In this document: piece after piece, positions 59,748-64,000 of the stretch
Layout: each line of letters opens with the position of its first letter
How positions within the stretch are numbered: position 1 is the first letter of the stretch
Source: Cryobacterium roopkundense
GTDB lineage: Bacteria; Actinomycetota; Actinomycetes; Actinomycetales; Microbacteriaceae
Direction of reading: 5' to 3'
Length of the DNA: 64,000 nucleotides
NCBI RefSeq assembly: GCF_014200405.1
Contig: NZ_JACHBQ010000001.1
Location: forward strand, 4,030,001-4,094,000
Notes under the pieces: model-generated
Told to the model about the DNA's origin: nothing
Database searches by the model: none
Seen by the model: only the letters and a program-made list of their open reading frames with translations
Translations under genes and position numbers: made by a program

Positions 59748-61251
59748 CGACACCCTCGACGCTGTTGCCGAGGGCGGCACCGTACAGGTTCCCCGCTATG
59801 ACCGAACCGGTCTCACAGCGGGCATCATGCACTTTGGGGTGGGCGGCTTTCACCGCGCGCACCACGCGCTCATGATCGACGACCTGCTCAGCCAGGGGCT
59901 CGCGCGGGACTGGGCCATCTGCGGCGTGGGCGTGATGCCGTTCGACACGAAGATGCGCGACGCTTTGCTGGCCCAGGACGGGCTGTACACCCTCGTGGTC
60001 AAGCACCCCGATGGGAGACTCGACCCTCGGGTGATCGGGTCGATTATCGACTTCATGTATGCCCCCGACGACGTGGAGGCGGTGCTCGAGCGCCTCGCCA
60101 GCCCGGAGGTGCGCATTGTCTCACTCACCGTGACCGAGGGCGGTTACAACATTCACCCGGTCAGTGGCGAATTCGATCTCTCGAACGACCTCGTTGCCAC
60201 TGACCTCGCGGCGGATGCCCTGCCCGCGACGGTCTTCGGCCTCGTGGTTGAGGCGCTGCGTCGCCGCCGAGATCGCGGCATCACGCCCTTCACCGTGATG
60301 TCATGCGACAACCTGCAGAACAACGGACGCGTGGCCCGCCGCGCCTTCGTAGCCTTCGCGACAGCGGAGGACGCCGAGCTCGGCGCCTGGATCGACGCGT
60401 CCGTCAGGTTCCCGAACTCGATGGTCGACCGCATCACGCCCGTGACGACCGACGACGACCGTGCGCAGATCACGGCAGCCTTCGGCGTCGATGACCGCTG
60501 GCCCGTCGTGTGCGAGCCCTTCCTGCAGTGGGTGCTCGAGGACTCCTTCACCGACGGGCGCCCGCCGTACGAGAAGACCCAGGCGCAACTCGTGGCCGAC
60601 GTGGAGCCGTACGAGCTCATGAAGCTGCGTCTGCTCAACGCGAGCCACCAGGGCCTGTGCTATTTCGCTCACCTGATGGGCTACCGGCTTGTGCACGACG
60701 CCGCTGCGGATCCGCTGATCGCCACGTTCCTGCGCTCCTACATGGACCTGGAGGGAACCCCCACCCTCAAGCCGGTTCCTGGCATCGACCTCGAGCACTA
60801 TAAGACCCAGCTGATCGAGCGCTTCTCCAACCCCGGAGTGCGGGACACTGTCGCGCGGCTCTGCGCGGAATCCTCAGACCGTATCCCCAAGTGGCTGCTG
60901 CCCGTGATTCGTGAGCAATCGACCCGCGGGGGCGCGATCGAGCTGTCGGCGGCCATCGTGGCGAGCTGGGCGCGCTACGCCGAGGGCATCGACGAGCAGG
61001 GGGAGCCCATCGACGTGGTCGACCGCATCACGGAACGCGTCATGGCCAGCGCCGCCGGGTACGCCGCCGACCCGCATTCTTTCCTGCGTGACCGCGACCT
61101 GTTCGGTGACCTGATCGACGACGACGGCTTCACCGCCGCCTACGACCGCGCGCTCACCCTGCTGCACGAGGTGGGAGCGCGGCGCACGCTCGGCGTGCTG
61201 CTCGGCCTCGAAGGAGCCTCGGAGCCCGACCTCGCCCAGGCCCGCCGCTAG
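59731..61251 (+). CDS. Mannitol/arabitol-type polyol dehydrogenase (long-chain MDR)
   Basis: A 506-residue NAD-dependent dehydrogenase of the mannitol 2-dehydrogenase family. N-terminal IMHFGVGGFHRAHHALMID binds NAD; the catalytic helix carries Lys and His in KLRLLNASHQGLCYFAHLMGYRLVHD (key: K-L-R-L-L-N-x-S-H). Products can be fructose (from mannitol) or D-xylulose (from D-arabitol). Xylulokinase follows in the operon, which favours D-arabitol. ATG at 59731 follows GGAGAAG and overlaps the HAD gene. Confidence 0.9.
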   Translation: MTALRNDTLDAVAEGGTVQVPRYDRTGLTAGIMHFGVGGFHRAHHALMIDDLLSQGLARDWAICGVGVMPFDTKMRDALLAQDGLYTLVVKHPDGRLDPRVIGSIIDFMYAPDDVEAVLERLASPEVRIVSLTVTEGGYNIHPVSGEFDLSNDLVATDLAADALPATVFGLVVEALRRRRDRGITPFTVMSCDNLQNNGRVARRAFVAFATAEDAELGAWIDASVRFPNSMVDRITPVTTDDDRAQITAAFGVDDRWPVVCEPFLQWVLEDSFTDGRPPYEKTQAQLVADVEPYELMKLRLLNASHQGLCYFAHLMGYRLVHDAAADPLIATFLRSYMDLEGTPTLKPVPGIDLEHYKTQLIERFSNPGVRDTVARLCAESSDRIPKWLLPVIREQSTRGGAIELSAAIVASWARYAEGIDEQGEPIDVVDRITERVMASAAGYAADPHSFLRDRDLFGDLIDDDGFTAAYDRALTLLHEVGARRTLGVLLGLEGASEPDLAQARR

Positions 61252-61283
61252 GCTGGGGCGACAGGGTCGAGGGAGATACCAGC

Positions 61284-62687
61284 ATGCGCGCACGCCGAGT
61301 AGTGGCCGGAGTCGACTCGTCGACCCAAAGCTGCAAGATTGTCACCGTGGACGCCAACAGCGGCGAGCTGCTGCACCTGCGCAGCGCGCCGCATCCGGAT
61401 GGCACGAGCATCGACCCGGAGCGGTGGTGGGACGCGTTTGTTGCGGCCGGCGGCGACGAACTCGACGGCGTTGCAGCGCTCGGCGTGAGCGCCCAGCAGC
61501 ACGGCATGGTGGCCCTCGACGAGGCCGGCCAGCCGGTGCATGAGGCCCTGCTCTGGAATGATGTGCGCAGCGCCCCGCAGGCGGCGGCGCTCACCGACCA
61601 GTACGGCGCCGCCACGTGGGCCGAGGAGGTCGGCGTGGTGCCGGTGGCGTCGTTCACCATCACCAAGCTCGCCTGGCTGGCGCAGAACCGGCCGGAGCTC
61701 GCCGCGCGGGTGGAGCAGGTGCTGCTGCCGCATGACTGGCTGACCTGGAACCTGCTGGGCCGCCCCGCCGAGGCCACGACCGACCGCAGTGACGCCTCGG
61801 GAACCGGCTACTTCTCCGTGCACTCCAACGAGTACCGGCCAGACCTGCTCGAGGCCGCGCTCGGCCGCTCGGCACGGCTGCCGCGGGTGCTCGGCCCGGC
61901 CGAGCGCGCGGGCGTCACCACGAGCGGAGTGATAGTGTCGGCCGGCGCGGGCGACAACGCCTCGGCTGCGCTGGGCCTCGGCATCGGGGAGGGCGACGTG
62001 GTGGTGTCGATAGGCACCAGCGGCACCGTCTTTGCGAGTACGCAGGCGCGCATCGCGGATGCCTCTGGTTCCGTGGCCGGTTTCGCGGATGCCGCCGGCG
62101 GCCAGTTACCCCTGCTTGCCACGATCAACGGCGCGCGCACGCTCGTGGCTACCGCGCAGATGCTCGGCGTCGACATCGAGCGTTTCGGTGCGCTCGCCGG
62201 GCAATCCCCGATCGACGCCGACGGGCTGCTCATGCTGCCCTACCTCGACGGGGAGCGCACCCCCAACCTGCCCGATGCCACGGGATCGTTGACAGGCATG
62301 CGCCGAGCCAATATGACGCCGGCGCACCTGGCGCAGGCATCCGTTCTCGGTGTGGTGTGCAGCCTCGCTGACGCCCTCGATTCCTTGCGTGGCCAGGGGG
62401 TCGCGGTTCGCCAGGTGATCCTGATCGGCGGCGCCTCGCAGTCGCCCGCCATTCAGAAGATCGCGGCGGATGTCTTCGGCGTACCTGTCGTGCTGCCGGC
62501 GCCCGGCGAATACGTGGCCCTCGGTGCGGCCCGCCAGGCGGCGTGGGCGCTCGACGGCGGCACTGACTTTCCTGACTGGCCGCGCGGCATCACCGCACGG
62601 GAATTCGAGCCGGCCGCGGACCGCTCGTGGGCACAGGCGGTGCGGTCGAACTACGCGGCGCAGCGCCTGGCGCTCTATGGTGTGTGA
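61284..62687 (+). CDS. xylB: Xylulokinase
   Basis: A 467-residue FGGY kinase that phosphorylates D-xylulose to xylulose 5-phosphate. The N-terminal domain begins VVAGVDSSTQSCKIVTVD, with QQHGMVALDEAG and LLWNDVRSAPQA; the second domain has VVVSIGTSGTVFAST and LIGGASQSPAIQKIAADVF. GGGAGA lies upstream of the ATG. The last gene of the polyol operon; it links the product to the pentose phosphate pathway. Confidence 0.92.
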   Translation: MRARRVVAGVDSSTQSCKIVTVDANSGELLHLRSAPHPDGTSIDPERWWDAFVAAGGDELDGVAALGVSAQQHGMVALDEAGQPVHEALLWNDVRSAPQAAALTDQYGAATWAEEVGVVPVASFTITKLAWLAQNRPELAARVEQVLLPHDWLTWNLLGRPAEATTDRSDASGTGYFSVHSNEYRPDLLEAALGRSARLPRVLGPAERAGVTTSGVIVSAGAGDNASAALGLGIGEGDVVVSIGTSGTVFASTQARIADASGSVAGFADAAGGQLPLLATINGARTLVATAQMLGVDIERFGALAGQSPIDADGLLMLPYLDGERTPNLPDATGSLTGMRRANMTPAHLAQASVLGVVCSLADALDSLRGQGVAVRQVILIGGASQSPAIQKIAADVFGVPVVLPAPGEYVALGAARQAAWALDGGTDFPDWPRGITAREFEPAADRSWAQAVRSNYAAQRLALYGV

Positions 62688-62793
62688 CCGGCCCGTCCCC
62701 CTTCAGCGCAGCCTGTGGCGGTTGGCGCAGGGAGCGCTCTGCGCTGGCCTCCGCAGCCGGCGCAACGTTCCCCGCCTGCGCCCGTGTCCCCGA

Positions 62794-62815
62794 CCTGCGC
62801 GTCAGGCCGCGCAGG
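62794..62815. terminator. Hairpin between convergent genes
   Basis: CCTGCGCG (62794-62801) and CGCGCAGG (62808-62815) pair around a 6-nt loop, overlapping the 3' end of the epimerase-like gene and downstream of xylB. No U tract. Confidence 0.45.
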
Positions 62816-63800
62816 CGTCTTCCGCGGCGTAGCGAAACCAGTCGCGCTCGCCGCGCCGCGCCGCCGTGTGCGTGAAGACCTGCCGCCAGGTCTCGCCGCG
62901 CTCCTGGGCCGCGGTCACAGCATCCGTTGCCCAGCGGATGTCTGCGGTCAGGCTGTCGAGGTAGCTCACGGCAGGCCGGTAGCCGAGCTGTTCCCTGGCG
63001 GCGCTCATGCTCAGCACCCCGGACTGCCAGTGATCCCAGGGGGTCGCGCCCACGCCGTTCACGGGTGGGCCCGCGAACGTGCGCACCTCGGCGTCGTGGC
63101 GCATCAGCTCGAAAATGGCCCGCCCGATCTCGGCGGGGGAGTGAGCGCCGTCGTCGACCGCGTTGAGCACCCGTCGCCCGGGCTGTTCAGCGCACAGCAG
63201 GATCAGCTGCGCCACGTTGGCCGCTGCCGAGGTGCTGAGGGGGCGGCCGCCGTCCTCGGCGAGCAGGGCGGTGCTGCGCCCGTCGAACACGCGCTTGATG
63301 AAGAACCATTCGCGTAACTCCGTCGTGTGCGGGCCGTGGATCGCGCCAGGGCGCAGGATGCTCACGGGCAGGTCGTGCACCCGAAACAGCGCCCGCTCCA
63401 GGCGCGCCTTGGCAGCCGGGTAGCTCATGCCCGCCCCGGCGATCACCGGGGCATCCTCGGCAAGCGGCGCCGCGTCCGGCGCGAGTTCGTAGAGCATTCC
63501 GGTGCTGATGACCACGAGGGATCCCACGTCGCCGGCGAGGCCCGCGAGCTGCGTGGCATTGTCGGCGTCGAAGGCCGCCGTGTCGAGCACGAGATCTTGC
63601 CCGCGGGCGGCCGCGAGCAGCGCCCCGGTGTCGGCGTGATCCAAGCGGATACTTCGCGTCGCGGTCGTCGCGCTCGTCGGGCCGGCCGGCGGCTGACCGC
63701 GGTGCGCCACGGTCACATCCCAGCCCGCGCGCGCGAGTCTGTTCGCGGCCGCCACCCCCAGCTGACCGGATCCCCCGATGACAAGCGCATTCTTGCCCAT
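62802..63800 (-). CDS. NAD-dependent epimerase/dehydratase family protein
   Basis: A 332-residue extended SDR. Rossmann motif VIGGSGQLGVAAANRLARAG at residues 7-26; the active site has SYPAAKARLE (Tyr-x-x-x-Lys) and a following LRPGAIHGP. C-terminal substrate domain present. The substrate may be a nucleotide sugar or a small carbonyl; no partner gene helps. The 200 bp from its start to the window end hold no gene that I recognise. Confidence 0.85.
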   Translation of the reverse strand: MGKNALVIGGSGQLGVAAANRLARAGWDVTVAHRGQPPAGPTSATTATRSIRLDHADTGALLAAARGQDLVLDTAAFDADNATQLAGLAGDVGSLVVISTGMLYELAPDAAPLAEDAPVIAGAGMSYPAAKARLERALFRVHDLPVSILRPGAIHGPHTTELREWFFIKRVFDGRSTALLAEDGGRPLSTSAAANVAQLILLCAEQPGRRVLNAVDDGAHSPAEIGRAIFELMRHDAEVRTFAGPPVNGVGATPWDHWQSGVLSMSAAREQLGYRPAVSYLDSLTADIRWATDAVTAAQERGETWRQVFTHTAARRGERDWFRYAAEDACAA

Positions 63801-64000
63801 GCCACCACCGTAGGCGACCCCCTTCGTTCCCCCATCGCGGCGCGCGCGCTCACCCCCGTTCGGGGGCGCGCTGGCCGGTGACGGGACTTGGCCGTTCGCG
63901 CGCCCGGAAACGGCTCGGGCGGGCCGTATACCGGGGGCACGAGCCGGTTTTGGGCGCGCGACGTGCCGGATGTGGTCGGGGCCCGGGCCCGGGTCAAAGC

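Noticed and set aside
63801..64000. Start of another gene at the window end
   Set aside because: The open frame there is Pro/Arg-rich, overlaps the epimerase start and has no ribosome site or recognisable domain.

Overview
This is a high-GC window carrying close-packed genes from an actinobacterium, most likely a member of the Microbacteriaceae (Cryobacterium/Leifsonia-like). The evidence is NucS, a DinB/mycothiol-transferase-like protein, a DUF222-HNH nuclease, a DtxR-type iron box, many GTG/TTG starts, and a recurring CGGATGCC octamer. No rRNA, tRNA or CRISPR array was seen. The family placement is an inference from gene content.

Layout. 1-8 kb: EI24 membrane protein, a Cys-rich small protein, a DHA2 MFS pump, a LysR/EamA divergent pair, a UvrA paralogue without the UvrB-binding region, and a class II glutamine amidotransferase. 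8.6-14.5 kb: a fatty-acid oxidation operon (fused hydratase/3-hydroxyacyl-CoA dehydrogenase, acyl-CoA dehydrogenase, acyl-CoA ligase) with a TetR gene upstream and a readable promoter/operator. 15.1-20.2 kb: a five-gene operon that combines a methionine-type ABC importer with two flavin-dependent monooxygenase-type enzymes, probably for organosulfur scavenging. 20.4-24.6 kb: a DUF2079 membrane protein, a frameshifted DUF222-HNH gene, a GH1 remnant and an SRPBCC protein.

24.6-29.4 kb is a decayed island. A metallopeptidase-like gene with FG-GAP-like repeats is split by an IS110 element, which is itself invaded by an IS1380 element. The 3' half of the same gene is also frameshifted at a 7-bp tandem repeat, and its 5' half contains a run of 12 C.

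29.5-36.9 kb: a CsoR/CstR-like palindrome in front of a CPVC membrane protein and a rhodanese lipoprotein, a BASS transporter, an ATPase-LuxR fusion regulator divergent from the ribulose monophosphate genes hxlB-hxlA, a HAD phosphatase, an aldo/keto reductase and nucS. 36.9-45.4 kb: LysM-like lipoprotein, MFS protein, a DtxR-boxed ferric iron ABC importer, a MATE pump and a DinB-like protein. 45.5-52.7 kb: an M13 peptidase, a class A beta-lactamase-like protein without its catalytic lysine, a tautomerase, and a three-gene unit of papain-like peptidase, stand-alone copy of its C-terminal domain, and chagasin-like inhibitor; a sigma factor and a small membrane protein follow.

52.8-62.7 kb is a polyol catabolic cluster: zinc alcohol dehydrogenase and DeoR on one strand; ABC importer (no ATPase), second DeoR, HAD phosphatase, mannitol/arabitol-type dehydrogenase and xylulokinase on the other. 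An NAD-dependent epimerase-like gene closes the window.

The best candidates for something undescribed are the peptidase/domain/inhibitor unit at 48968-50881, the orphan persulfide/metal-type operator at 30059-30086, the ATPase-LuxR fusion beside the RuMP genes, and a set of four unrelated heptanucleotide tandem repeats, one of which breaks a gene.
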